A stretch of 64,000 bases of DNA from Ascaphus truei (Eukaryota; Chordata; Amphibia; Anura; Ascaphidae): NCBI GenBank assembly GCA_036426205.1, contig CM071570.1:70183429-70247428 (forward strand), given 5' to 3'. Position 1 is the stretch's first letter; each line of letters starts with the position of its first letter. The notes under the pieces are model-generated. The model did no database searches and had not been told where the DNA came from. It worked only from the letters and a program-made list of their open reading frames with translations. Below are positions 20,427-32,722 of this stretch, piece by piece. The position numbers and the translations under genes are program-made.

Positions 20427-22127
20427 TGTGGCGGTAGGGAGGGTTTGGCCCGGGGTTAACGGGGTTACCCCCCAAGGGCCCCCCTCTAACGTCGCCAGGG
20501 AGACAAGGGGTTAACTGGGCTGAGGCCCAGAAATGTGATTTTACCCTTGTTATAACCTGTAAATGTATTCTCCCCTGTGTCCCTGTCCCATTGTAATGTC
20601 TGGGTTAATCAGTACCTGCATAACACACACACTGGGTCATCAGGGGTTAATGGTGTAAGCCCAGTGGGCTAGTTAATGCGTTAGCTGTGTATTCCCTTTG
20701 CCTCATGGGCCTGCAACTGCCTGTGTCAGCGTGTAAGTGGATTGCCTTGTATGGGTGGCCTCTTATGAGGAATAGCTGCAGGGCAGGGATGTCTGGACCA
20801 TGAGGGGAATATTTTAACCTGTCTTGCCTGCCAGCATGGTATTCTGAGCCTTGGGGTACAGCCTCCGGGTCACCCCCCAAGTACACACATATTAAAAATA
20901 TAACTTTGTCATAAGAGGGACATATATTTTTGATAAAGTGACTTTTTGCAGTTTTTGAAATACACAGGCAGAATGCTAATGGTGTGCTAATGTACAGGCA
21001 GAATGCCTGTCTTTGTAATGCGTAAGGAACCAAATGGTGCCTCATATGAGTATTCACATGAGTCTATTCACTGGAAGTGTATATCAACAGAGAGGTGTGA
21101 TACATCGCCCTGATCAATAGGTAACTGACCTAATTGGTTATGCGAAAAGCCAAAAGCCCACTTCAAAGGGTTTTATTGATGGGGCCAGGGGGGGGGGGCT
21201 ACCCCCAACAGGATATCAAAAGTGAGTAACTTTATTAAATATAAGAATACTATGAGATGTCCTTGGCTGAACCGGCTAAGAATTACATAAGTGTATTGGC
21301 GGGCGTCAGCCGATCTTGTGGAGTCTAAACCCTGTATAGGTACCTGCTGCTAAATGCCAGATATTAATATCTCTATTAATGTTCATATTACAATGTAATT
21401 TTTGGTCTTCCTGCGAGCGTCAGGTGCCACCGGCCGTATTAATATATCTCACCTGACTGTGTGTATTACGGAACGGAAGTTATGCAATGATTTGCAGTAA
21501 ATATGAAATTTTGGTTGAAGTTCTGAGAAACTGCAGCCCCCTGCTATGATAATGAGCAGGGAAGAGGATGTCTTTGTAAACGTGGTAACTCACATTTACA
21601 CACCAAGGTTTCCTGCAGGAGTGAACATGACAAATGTCCTCCCTGCTTCAAAGGGTTTATTGATGGGGGGGCTACCCCAAGCTGGAAGTCCCAAAATGAG
21701 TTTCAAAAGCTTCCAAGGGACATTTGCTAGCCGTCTCGGCACCTAAGGTTACAGATAGAGGGACAAACGGTATATAAACTAGCTGTCCACCCTCTATCAT
21801 GTGTTCATGCTGTTCATTGTCTTGATGCAAATGTCTTGATGTCTGCATGTCATCAGGCCTGTGTCTCTTATGACCTGCCTGCTTTGCTGAGATGTCAACG
21901 GACTTATGGGAGAGGTGGCAGTCTGTAATCCTGCTGACTTTCTTGCCATAATCTTTAAGTAAGTGTCTATATTTTGCCTGTTATTGTATAATCTGTTGTG
22001 TTCACCTTTATCAAGGAATAAATTATATTTGTTATATCTAAGTCTCGTCCCAGTTCAAACCCAGGTATATATATATTTATATATAGGTTTGGTGTACAAT
22101 TACAGCCTGTCGCAAGCTCTCGTGACA
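20427..22127 (+). mobile_element. Solo LTR, 1.7 kb, with 5-base duplication
   Basis: Begins TGTGGCGG and ends CTCGTGACA, flanked by identical CAAAT at 20422-20426 and 22128-22132. Promoter-like TATATAAAC lies near 21770 and AATAAA near 22017, in the right order and spacing for U3-R. It also contains an internal duplication (about 21158-21230 and 21646-21710). The size is large for an LTR. A 5-base duplication fits several endogenous-retrovirus and gypsy groups, so the family is left open. Confidence 0.7.
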
Positions 22128-22132
22128 CAAAT

Positions 22133-23100
22133 GTATAAAAAAAATGGTTCAATAATTTGTTAATTCATTAGTTAAATAATTTGGCTCAAATGCTCACAAG
22201 TAGCAACTAAGAAAGCAGGTATAAGACTCCGGGACGAAAGCACTATTGAACCCCCTTACTACCAAAGGTACCTGAAATGCGTTTAATACTTTAAGCTAGG
22301 TGACAGAACACTTGCCCAAACAACCCCACCTCCCAATGCAACATCCCTCCCCCATCCGATGTCCAGAGGAGCTTACTAAGAGTACAGCTCATGTGTTACT
22401 ATACTGACAGATTTCACCTTTTAGGGAGGGCAAAACACACCAATAACTGCTGCTGTCATGTAGCCTATAACCAACCATTTTACCATTTTTTCGCTGCTGT
22501 CCATACTGCCCACAGCCCAACCTTCTGTGCGTCCACCATTACCACATTACACAGAGGCCTGCACACTTCCCGATGCTGGCCGTGGAGTCGCTGGGATCCG
22601 TGTACTGCCCTCTTTAGTAAGATCACCAGCCTGCTGCGACAATAGATAACATTCAAATGATTTATTATACCATGGATCACCCAATTTTGTTATGAGTTAC
22701 TAATATACATGCATGTATAGTTAACTATGCATTAGTTAATTAAATCAATTTTTCTATCAAATTGCTAAACATGCACCAGACAGATGAATCAGTGTCGACC
22801 TTCCAGTCAGTGGTAGGTTGTACCGCTCAATAATTTCAGGCATGCAGACAGAATCATTTTTAATTGCCTACCTCTCACCTATGGCGTCCTAAATCGCTCC
22901 TTACCTCTTGATTTTGGGCAAATATGGAGGGCTGCACATCACCCTTCTGCTCCAGACATGCCAATGCCCTTCCAGGCTATATGTGCTACTCTTTCTGCCT
23001 CTTGCTCTCTGCTGGGTACCCTATATTTAGAGGGCTCCAGCACTAAATGCTGAATATCTGTCTGGCTCTGTGCCTCGTTAAGCTCAGCCTCCTCACACCC
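22133..23100. other. No recognised feature
   Basis: Mixed AT-rich non-coding sequence without a recognised gene or repeat. Confidence 0.4.
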
Positions 23101-23400
23101 CTGCCCAGGAAGGAGGGGCAAAGCAGCTGACAGTAGCTGAATGTTAAAACGTCATCTGGTGCTCCTGATGTTCTTGCGGCACCTCCGTCGGGTTAACGCA
23201 GACCTCAGCGGATTAGGGATGATGTCACTTCCGTTGTCCATCTCAGATCTCTTCCCCTGTGAAAAACTGCTCTCCAAACACCCTATGCATTTCCCTGTGC
23301 TATGGCAGCTTCATCAGGGGTTCTATGGCTGATCCAATGTCAGTCCTGACTTAAATACCCCAAATTACTAAGTATGGAGGATATCATTTAAAGGGACATG
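23101..23400 (-). mobile_element. Penelope-type repeat fragment
   Basis: A minus-strand hammerhead-like motif (23278-23324) is followed downstream by GGAAGTGACATCA, close to the GGAAGTGACGCA found after the motif at 40.3 kb. The borders are approximate. Confidence 0.4.
23278..23324 (-). ncRNA. Hammerhead-like motif, non-canonical
   Basis: Minus strand: GAACCC, intact CTGATGA, an extra A, an imperfect stem II around GCTGC, then GAAA, ATGCAT as stem III, A, and GGGT, which pairs with ACCC. The extra A before stem II and weak stem II make activity doubtful. Confidence 0.5.
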
Positions 23401-23695
23401 GTATGTGTGTGTCCTAAAAGAGTCCCTCAGTGATAGCCAGATCTCGTGGCACAAACTATCAATCCTATATAATAACATATCAAACCAATAAACTAAAACA
23501 ATAATACAATTATAAAAAACTAATACAATAATACAATATAAAAAAACATAGTTAGGCATTGCTAAAACCAAAGAGATAAAACTATAGTAAGATATAGACA
23601 AAAAAAGGTATGGTTATATATGAACAAAGAAACTACAGTATAAGGCTATATTAACATATCTAATAACAGTGGATCTGTATCTGATATCCATGTCC

Positions 23696-23725
23696 TGTTT
23701 TTTTTTTTTTTTGTTTTTTTAATTT
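23696..23725. repeat. Poly-T tract
   Basis: T run interrupted by a single G near 23714, in AT-rich sequence. Confidence 0.8.
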
Positions 23726-24049
23726 AAATTTTCACTTTTGGGGTAAAGAGCAAAGATTGACAAGGGGTAAATCATAAAATCACAACATTAGGAACCAAAA
23801 TTAATAGGCATACATAAAGGGAGTGGAGCTGGACATGGGAGCAGCCCCCTCCCCCCTTTCCAATCAACTTTGTGTGAGGATATTACTGGACAGCTTTTGG
23901 TGAGCTCCCTAATACACTCATGTTCTATACTTGTAGACCTGCACAATTTAACCTCTCCCTCCCACCTCACCAACTGTAGTCTCCTCCTAATCTTCTCCTC
24001 ATCCACCCACTCACCATCATACGCCCATGACTAACCCATCCTCCAATTC

Positions 24050-25320
24050 CCTCAGCAAACCCTTTCAACTCATCCTGACACTGTCTAAAGCAGAACCCTC
24101 TAGTCTAGACGCAGCCAAAGAGCACACACCACATGCTGTTTGAGCAGTGCACAGACCAGGTGGACACTGTAGCCTCATATTAAGTAATGACTCCAGCCAC
24201 CTCTCAACCTTGAACTACAATGACTCTGCTCTCACCTGCACTTTGCCCCAGCTCCCACACTTTTACCCCCAAATCCTATTGCTTAATATTCAATTCTCTA
24301 CTGTCATCTCCCTCAACCTGAAGCTATCAATTCCTGCTTCTCACTTCACACCCCATCACTATAAACACTAACTATCCTACTCTCAGTTCCTATCCTTAGT
24401 CACTACTGTTCCTACCCTGTGGCAAAATGTGTCCAATCCAGACCTTATCCACATACCAATCCTCTCACGTCCCACACCCTGCCACAAAGTCTCCTCACCA
24501 AGCACTGATAATCACTCCAACCTTATCCCCAGTGTACCTCTCCCTTCCCTACCCTTTTCCTGTGCCCTATGGAACGCACGATCTGTCTGCAAAAAACTCA
24601 TGGCAATACATGACCTGTTAATTTCCAACTCTCTCGACCTTCTAGCCATTACAGAAACCTGACTCACCCCCTTAGACACCACCTATCCTGCCACTCTCCT
24701 ACAATGGTCTCTCCCTCAACCACACCCCCAGACCAGGGAACAGACGGGGCAGAGGATTTAGCCTGCTAATTCCCTCACGCTGCACATTTCATATCATACC
24801 CCATTTCCCTCCCTCTATTGCTTGTCCTTTAAAGTTCACGCTGTCTATCTCTTTTCCCCATTTCTCCCCATGTTTCTGACCTCTACCGTCCCCCTGGACC
24901 TACATCCCAATTTTTTGACAACTTTGCAGCCTGGCTCTCTCACTTCCTCTCTTCTGACACACCTACTGTCATACTGGGAGACTTTACAATACCTATTGGC
25001 AATCCCACTGCCACCTCAGCTGCCCATATTATCTGTCTAACCTTCTCTTATGGTCTCTCCAGGTCGACCACCTCTCCTACCCTCTTTAACAGCCACTCCC
25101 TTAACCTGGTTTTCTCCCACTTCTGCTCTGTCTGTAGCCCCTCTAACACACCCTTTCCTCTCACTGATCATCACATCCTAATCTTTAACCTCACTCTATG
25201 CTATACACCTTCCACAACCCCCACATACAAAAACCTACCTACTCTAGACCCCCTCCAATTTCCAAATCTCTACAACCTCTCCTCTCTCTCATTTATACCC
25301 TTTCCTGTCCCAACCTAGCA
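24050..25320 (+). pseudogene. L2-type LINE fragment, endonuclease region
   Basis: Plus-strand wording LWNARSVCKKLMAIHDLLI followed by SNSLDLLAITET is the N-terminal motif of the APE-type endonuclease of L2/CR1-like LINEs, with Glu of AITET in the metal-binding position. Further on, FNLYRPPGP-like and SSDTPTVILGDFTI-like wording is recoverable in shifted frames, the latter around the catalytic GDFN region. Many stops and indels. It ends near 25310, before reverse transcriptase. It may come from the same LINE family as 16.6-17.4 kb, but the parts do not overlap. Confidence 0.75.
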
Positions 25321-25324
25321 ACCT

Positions 25325-26160
25325 CTCTATACATCTGTGTCGGCCCAAAGGCGGACGTCTGATGGGGCTCCCCAAGAGCTGTTCCTCTCTGCACAGGAAC
25401 AAATACTAAGGGTTAACATTTGCTTGCACTTTGTGGAACGTCAACCCCGCCTCCCACTGGAATGTTAATGAGCCAAGATGACAAAGAACTTTGTATTCAT
25501 ACTGCACCGACACACTTTATTCGAGCAAATACCCAGTATGTACCTGGCAGATACCTGGAATGCGCCGCTCCTCACCTCTGACAAGCCCCGTTGCGTTTGC
25601 CTTCCCAGCCTGGGTTCATGCCTGGCTGACGGGCGGCTGATCTGTTAAATGATAATGATTAGGATTTAATAGGCTGCAATGCTTCGCGTGTCTACCAGAT
25701 GGCATAAATTCATGAATTGTAATGCAGTATATATATATATACTGTGCAGTATTGCAGCCAGCGGGAATAAAATGCTTCAATCCCTGCCTGGAAAATAACC
25801 CAATGCACTCGGGCAGAAAACAGTCACAAACCTCAATACACCCGGGTATACCCGAATTCGTGGGACTAGCCGAGCTCGAATAAAGTGTGTCGCCAGTGTA
25901 GCTGCATTCATTTTGACCCACTTCTGTGTACATCTGCGTCGCCCCAAAGGTTTATGCCTGATGGGGCTCCCCAAGAGCTGCTCCCCTCTACACAGGACCA
26001 GCATGCTAAGGGTCAACATTTGCTTGTACTTTGTGGAACGTCAACCCCACCACCCACTGGAATGTTAATGAGCCAAGATGACAAATAACTTTGTTTTCAC
26101 AGCTGCATTCATTCTGAACCACTTCAGTGTACATCTGCGTCGCCCCAAAGGTGGACAGCC
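25325..26160 (+). repeat. 201-bp tandem repeat, about 2.2 copies, interrupted by a miniature element
   Basis: The phrase CATCTG(T/C)GTCG(G/C)CCCAAAGG occurs at 25332, 25931 and 26132. The last two are 201 bases apart. The first spacing is 599, which equals 201 plus the inserted element with its duplicated TA. Monomers share ATGGGGCTCCCCAAGAGCTG and TGGAATGTTAATGAGCC. Confidence 0.85.
25502..25898. mobile_element. TA-flanked miniature element, copy 1 (397 bp)
   Basis: Terminal inverted repeats share CGACACACTTTATTCGAGC after a variable 6-base tip. It is flanked by TA on both sides. The neighbouring uninterrupted monomer of the 201-bp repeat gives the empty site, confirming both borders and the 2-base TA duplication. 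A second copy in the opposite orientation lies at 37632-38020. TA duplication suggests a Tc1/mariner-like superfamily mobiliser, though the ends do not let me name it. Confidence 0.85.
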
Positions 26161-27245
26161 TTTGGCACAACCGTATGGCAGCTAAAGGGTGTGAGCCGTT
26201 TGCTGCCATTCACTGATGTTTGTTGATGTTAAAGCTTCTCTATTTTAATCTGAAACTCACCAGACCTTTATCCCCTGTACCCAATTTTCCAACTCTCTGT
26301 CCATGAAATGTCTGTGAATTGACTGTGAAACCGCTGTTCTTTTAATGTAATCATGTATTGTTATAACTCTGTGCCCAGGACATACTTGAAAACGAGAGGT
26401 AACTCTCAATGTATAACTTCCTGGTACAACATTTTTATAAATAATACAACAGCATACTCTCATCAGCCTTAGACAAGACTGCTCCTACCAGCACACGTCT
26501 CCCCCAACAATCTCCACCCTACGTAACACCCCCCCCCCCCCCCCCCAAACATTAATGGCTTCAGCTGTCAGACTGGGCCATATACTGTAGATGACAAGGG
26601 CACTGGAGAATATATACCGTGCAATGCAGTCAGACCTGCAATTAATAAAGCATGTGATGTCAAACTTCTATTTTGTATGACTTGATGTAAAACTGTGTTA
26701 TTTTAGATTGGCCAAACTCACATGCCTTACATTTCATACATTTCTAAAAGCCGTTGGGTCTCGATACCAGCCAGCTTTTATCTTTTTTTACTGTACATTG
26801 CAGTTCACTGGGAGCTAGCTTAATTTTTAGGTTTGGTGCTTTAGTGAAGAGAATTTCTGTGTTCATAGGAATTTATCCACTCAAGATATCCTGCTGAAGT
26901 ATACCCCAGCGTCTTTTTAAGATCTTTATCATTTTGAAATTATCTTTATTATATTCAGTTATATTATATTATTAATGAAGGCTGGGAAACTATTGAAGCT
27001 GACGCCAATCTGGGCTCCATAATTGTTCACGGCTGTCCCTGTTTGTCCAAAGTTGATGTTGTGACACCAACTATATCGTAGACTATGTGGACCGTGGGCA
27101 GACTTCACTTGCAACTGGGAACCTGAAATGGACAATCGAGGTGGCATCCAGGGTAAACTAGCTTTGGCAGCGCCCTGTACCTGGCAAGCTAGGAGTCCCT
27201 CACACGTCCCTGTTTTGTGGGGGTTATTGTAAGTGTTTTGTGTGT
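26161..27245. other. No gene recognised; C run
   Basis: Non-coding sequence. A run of C lies at about 26529-26547. Confidence 0.4.
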
Positions 27246-28033
27246 TGTCATTAGAACCAACTACCACAGGTAATACCATAGGTACATGAAGCACATGTCA
27301 TCGTCGTCGTCCTCCCTCCCCTCTGGGAGATCTTGGCCAGGCTACTTCGATGTGTAGTGCTGATTGCCTGTGATGGTACAGGAGAGATGAGATGCCCGCG
27401 ATGTTTTGGGGGAAAGACAGGACAAATCTCTGGGGATTCTTCTGGTTCTTTACTTCTTGGTGATAGCACCTCCAGACATAGAGGGCTTCAGCATTGCCGA
27501 AGGCGGTCCCCGCTATGACAGTCCTTTACTCCCAATACCTCTCTCCATACAGACTGCCGCGGAGCCAGAAGTATAAATGAGGATGATCTTTATTATAGTA
27601 GTCACTGCTGGTGTTGTTACAGCGTATGCTCCAGTTGATAAGATAGATCCCTGGCTTCTGGGTGGTACTGGCCTGTGGATAATGGTGAGGCCTCTCTGGA
27701 TTAGTTTATTGTCTCAGCCCATGAGGGGCTGAGCACACATATCTCTCCCAGCCGTGAGGAGATGAGGAAAGCTCCTACCCCATGAAGGGATAGTCTCAAA
27801 ATCTCTCTCACTGTGACTGAAGGTCTCACCCCCAAGGGTCTGAACTTCAATCTATAATTTAGCTACTTCCTTCCTGAGGCTCAAGGAGGGAGGATCCAGT
27901 TCCTGCACCACCATTGGCTATTCACAGATCTCTGTGTCATCACCATTCGTCACTCAAGAAGTCAGCATAAGGAGGGGGAAAACCCCATAGGATAGCCTGT
28001 CACTGTCTGTATCTTACTAGAACTTACGTGACA
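27246..28033 (-). mobile_element. Probable solo LTR of family A
   Basis: On the minus strand it starts TGTCACG and ends TAATGACA. An AATAAA lies inside (plus-strand about 27590), and a TGGAGGTGCT stretch is followed by CCTGTC..CCCCCAAAACATCGCGGGCATCTCA, clearly similar to 5690-5775 of the family A LTR. The length, 788 bp, fits the family. No target-site duplication was found, so the ends are provisional. Confidence 0.5.
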
Positions 28034-28667
28034 GGGAATATAGAGAGATAGCTGGACCAGCCATGGCTATATACACAATACCTTAGAAACATGAATTTAA
28101 GTCCTGGAAGTAAAACGTTAATTAAATCTGCCTATCAGGTTTAAAGCAGCAATCTGTCTCAATTGTTGAAACTCATCGGAATTAGAGGAGTTCTAGTCTT
28201 ACCATTGTGCACCTTATGGCTCAAAAGATATGGACATTTGGTGCCCAGACAATTTTTAGAAATAGAAATTAGTGTTTGCAATGAGAAGCAATTAGTACGG
28301 TAACGTATCAGAGTGATGCTCACCTTATTTATTTGCGAACTGCAAATGGTGTATTTGGTAGTAATTTTTTCCCAAAAGTGGTGGGATACCGGAAGTTCAT
28401 ACATTCTGTACCACGAGGAATATAATGATAAGTGCTCCATGCAATCCACTTATCAGGTAAGCTTTACATTTAAACACAAACTGAAAAGTTTCTAGAATCC
28501 AATGTAATATTTGAAGGAATGCCTAGCCTCCAACTATAGGTGATAAGGTTAATGTTTGGGAGGTTTTTATTCAGGGGTTAATGAAAGATGGAAAATAGCT
28601 AAAATTATCTTTCTTTGCTGTTTTTATATCCCTATGGGTTTTCTTAAGAGATTTCCCTGATTCTAAA
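28034..28667. other. No recognised feature
   Basis: Non-coding AT-rich sequence. Confidence 0.4.
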
Positions 28668-29745
28668 AACACATAAGAACATTTCCTATAAGAACATAAG
28701 AACTTCTTGGTTAGATAAAATAGTCCATCCAGCTCTGTATCCTGTTCCTAAGGCTGGGGCCATAGAGGGGTGAGGAGTTCGGAGCCGCGCTGACGCTGAG
28801 GCTCGCCTGCTGAAATCTGCGCGATTTCATGCCCATGCAGGCGAGCCAGCGGGCGCGATCGGAGGCGGGGGGAGACTGAGGGAGGCGGGGCAGTGATGTC
28901 GCTGGGCCAATCGCCTGCGACGCACCAACGTCAACGTCACGGCGCCGACATCACGGCGCCGTGACGTTGACGCTGCTCCGCGCTGATTGGATGTTTTCAG
29001 CCGACAGCGCGCTGAAAAACAGCTTGGCTGTCGGCTGAAAAATCCAGCGCCTCCGCACGCCTGCGGACGCTCGCGTGAGCCCCCTCTCAAGACATCCTCA
29101 TTGAGGATGCAGGGGCTCAGCGCGGAGCGTCCGCACGGCTCAGCGCGGCCTGTCCTTCTATGGACTCGGCCTAAGAGTGACAAGTACTGGAAGCTTCTAG
29201 GTGAGTGCAGCATAGAGCATCACCCACTCACTGCCTCAAGGTGGGTCCACCCTGCCAGTAGACATTTATTGATTGAAAGAGTGCTTTGTTGTTTAGAAAT
29301 ATGATATAACAGTGTGCATCCCATTGCCCTGGTATTGGTGAATAACAGTTCCCTAATTATTCTCTTTCAGATTTTGTACAATTCTATAATGTCCCCCCTC
29401 AGTCATCTTTTTGCAGGCTAAAGAGACCTGCAGTAGGACCATAACCAAGCAGTGCTATGCTTCAAGACAACGTATAGCAAATTTAAGTGAGCCATACAAC
29501 ACTTTCTTTTAAGACATCTTGTGGCCCACATGCTTTCCAGCCTTCCCACATAAAATAAGTGACCCTTACCTTCATCATTCTTGTTGCCCTTCCTTCTATT
29601 ATGTCCTTTTTGAGCTGAGGTAACTAGAATTTTATACGATATTCTAGATGTGGGTGCACCATGATGTTATACAATGGGATTACTATGATTTGTGTTTTAT
29701 TTTAAAGATGAAAACAGTTAAGAATAGAAATACTATTCCTAATTA
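28668..29745 (-). mobile_element. CR1-type LINE fragment, interrupted by a Harbinger-like element
   Basis: On the minus strand, wording HPHLEYRIKF, LPQLKKDIIEGRATRM and further down GDIIELYKI corresponds to the C-terminal reverse transcriptase part of CR1 LINEs. The 3' end is a CATAAGAA tandem tail (28670-28705, plus-strand reading), which matches the 8-base tail repeats of the CR1 group. Stops and deletions abound. The insertion at 28752-29171 separates the tail from the coding part. Confidence 0.75.
28752..29171. mobile_element. Harbinger-like miniature element, 420 bp
   Basis: Ends GGCTGGGGCCATAGA and, inverted, GGCCGAGTCCATAGA, flanked by TAA at 28749-28751 and 29172-29174. A TWA duplication with GG-starting ends is characteristic of PIF/Harbinger. 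The interior is very GC-rich and includes an internal palindrome (CGTCAACGTCACGGCGCCG and its complement, about 28929-28974). Confidence 0.8.
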
Positions 29746-30552
29746 TTGTTGGTTAAAATAGAAATGTGCAGCTGTTGATTTTTTTTTGTCATACAGTATG
29801 TATGTTACAAATAAAGAACAAAAACATGTAAGTAACTGATTTGATTTCTGCATAGTACTAGGATAGGAAAATTCAGTTAAACTGTATTGTATTTGACATT
29901 TGGGAAGAGAAATAGTTGTACTATTAATCAGATCTCGACAAAATCTGAGCATCTGATTAATAATTTCCACTAGCGTTGCCAATTATTCATTTGCTGGAAA
30001 ATATTTTTTACAGCTGGGAATTGTGTCGTTTACTTTTTGAGAAGACTGAGTAAGCATAAATGTTCATAAAAATCCTGTGGCAAGCTGGGTAGAAAAATAC
30101 TTTATTTTCATACCTGCAAAAGAGAAAGGTTGAAGGTGTAACAAGACACAGTTCAATGATTCTAACATGTTAGAACAGCAGTCTAGCAAGTTGCCATTCC
30201 TGTGGCTGTATTATCATTAAAATAACTTACAGCTTAGTATTATAAAAATGATATAGCACATGCGTAGTCATGTAATGCATAGCACACCTGTGAAGCAGCC
30301 AGCTCTCAAGATGAACTGTGGTAAATTAATCCAAAAAATAGCATGACTAGTTTAAACATTAATTAAATTATGCAAAAAATAAACTTTTAAAACTGTTGTA
30401 CAGCTCCAGAGTAGATTAACACCATAGTAACCCCAGTGGGGATTATCTGTTAATATCTCTACATCTGCAATGTACTTTCATCACTATGACCACATGTGAC
30501 ATCTTAAAATCCCTACAAAAAGCATAGGACGTTAATCAGAGATCTTGCAAAT
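29746..30552. other. No recognised feature
   Basis: AT-rich non-coding sequence. Confidence 0.4.
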
Positions 30553-30857
30553 ATAGGGCCTCATGCAGTAAGCCCCGATAAAATCTCTTCGGCAAGTGTT
30601 GCCGATAGGCCTTTTTTTGGCGATTTGCCCTCGCAGTATTCAGTAAGGGCCGAATCCTTCCGATCCCTGCCGAATCACTGCGAAAGCAAAACTACCGATG
30701 AGCCTGTGCCGATACAGCCTGGCTCCCGATAAGCCTTTCGATAGGCCTTTTGTGCCGATAGATGTTTGCAGCAGAGAGAGACAAGCCGCTCTCTCTGCGC
30801 AAACATCGGCAAAAAGTATTTATAAACAACTTTTACTCATAGTGTACATGTGCAGGA

Positions 30858-31084
30858 GGTCTCCGGAGCTGAACCGCATTGGTTTCAGGTCCGGGGCCCC
30901 CCTGCTTCCCGAGATACAGGCCCCTTTATGAGGTGCCGGTATCACTCTGCATTTAAAGGTCCCGATCACATGAACGCGGAATGTAAACAAAGCAGAGGGA
31001 TACCGGCACCCCATAAATGGGCCTGTATCTCGGGAAGCAGGGGGTCCCCGGACCTAAAACCAAAGCGGTTCAGCTCCGGAGACC
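30858..31084. repeat. Hairpin module 1 in left arm
   Basis: Inverted repeat centred near 30971. The arms carry GGTCTCCGGAGCTGAACCGC and TGCTTCCCGAGATACAGGCC with their complements. Confidence 0.8.
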
Positions 31085-31205
31085 CTATGCACATCTACAC
31101 TATCAGTAAAACACACATATCAATTAAGACTCGTTCCTTACCTTTGCGGCTATGTGCTATGGTAGCGAAGCAGCATGAATTTATTTTTAATAATAGTGTA
31201 CTGTG

Positions 31206-31457
31206 AGCAGGGGGTCCCCTGAGCTGAACCGCATTGCTTTGTGGACCAGGGACCCCCTGCTTCCCGAGTTACAGGCCCCGGTATGTGTCATCGGGTGGCA
31301 GTGTCGCCGCCATCTTTATAGCACCCCATTCGCGCCGTGTCCGCTATAAATATGGCGGCGACACTGGCACCGGTGTACCAAACTGGGGCCTGTAACTCGG
31401 GAAGCAGGGGGTCTCTGAGCCACAAATTAATGTGGTTCAGCTCAGGGACCCCCTGCT
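31206..31457. repeat. Hairpin module 2 in left arm
   Basis: Inverted repeat centred near 31332, with AGCAGGGGGTCCC outer arms and TGCTTCCCGAGTTACAGGCC inner arms. It is homologous to module 1, so the left arm carries the hairpin twice. Confidence 0.8.
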
Positions 31458-31660
31458 CCCGCACAATATTATTAAAAATACATAAATGCTGCTTCATTAC
31501 CATAGCGGACAGCCACTAAGGCAATGAAGGGGTTAAGGCAGAATAGCATGTTTATTGGGGACATTTGCCCCCAATAAACATTGCAATAAACAACATACAC
31601 CCCCTGTGTATTTAAAATACATAAACAACAATAAATACATTAAATACATATAGTACTCAC

Positions 31661-31719
31661 CACCCATGTCCGGATGAAGGCCATCCTCCTCTTCATCCAG
31701 GCTACCGCCCCCTCCGCTG
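31661..31719 (-). other. Exon-like segment in left arm
   Basis: On the minus strand TTCTTGTGTCTGTTTTGCAG (a strong acceptor) precedes 59 bases encoding SLDEEEDGLHPDMG in one phase, followed by a donor GTGAGT. The mirror segment at 37462-37527 keeps both splice-like sites. Conservation of both sites in both arms is seen directly; that it is spliced is inference. Confidence 0.45.
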
Positions 31720-32722
31720 CTGCAAAACAGACACAAGAATGAAAACATCCAATGTAATGTCCCTAACCCCTTAATCACCATAGCGGTTATTAACCGCTTC
31801 AGTCATTAAGGGGTTAACCCACCCTCACCCACCACTCGGGATGACTACATACCCTCCCACACTAACCCCCCACCCCGTGAGGCCTAACCACCCTCACCCA
31901 CTACCCACAAGGGAGGCCTACCCACATACCGTTGGGGAACCCCCCCCCCCCACCCCCAGTACCCACAATAAAAACAATACAGTGACAAACAATAAACATC
32001 ATTATATTTATTAAATACTTTACCCACCCCCTGTGCCCCCCCATAAATACAAGATTTATCCTTTTACAAACAGGGTTCATAACGCAGCCCCACGCGAGTC
32101 CCCGGTGGGCTGGCGGGGCACCTGACAGACCTACAGGATACCAGCAGCCCTTTTCAAACAGGTTCTGGAGGCCTGTTGGTGGGTCCCGCCAGCACCATGG
32201 CCCCCAGGTGGTCTCCTTGGTCACCGTGGGCCACAATTGGGTCCCCACGATAGGCCCAAGGATGTCTGGGAGCCCGGGTCAGACCCACAGGTGTCTGCGG
32301 GGCCTCGGGTGGTTCCCACGGGGGTCTGGGGAACTCACGAGTGCTCACTATGGGTCCGCGGTGCCCCCACAGAAGTGGGACCACACATCTTCATCCCCGC
32401 ACCTATGGGTCGGTGGTGCCCCCACAGATGTGAGGCCACCGCTTCATCCCCGCAGGTGTCACCCATGGAACCACCAGCCTGATACCCGTGAAATACCCGA
32501 GGAGACCCGCAGGTGGTCTCCAGAGGTCCCACGCAGAACCACGGAACAAACCCTGAATGTAAACAAAATAAACCTGTTCTATACATTCAATACATACACC
32601 CCCCCCAACACCTACAGTACAATAATGTGCAAAATAACTATTATCCAGATAGGGATAATAGATTAATTGCCCATTATTAAAAAAATTAACTACCATATTC
32701 AAATAAATTAAGTACTACTGAC

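Noticed and set aside
24427..24662. Two overlapping plus-strand frames as separate small genes
   Set aside because: They are parts of one LINE endonuclease region in different phases.
25325..26160. Repeat-spacer pattern
   Set aside because: Explained fully by a 201-bp tandem repeat with one transposable-element insertion.
28827..29213. GC-rich frames as a CpG-island gene start
   Set aside because: The island is exactly delimited by TAA-flanked terminal inverted repeats, so it is a miniature transposon.
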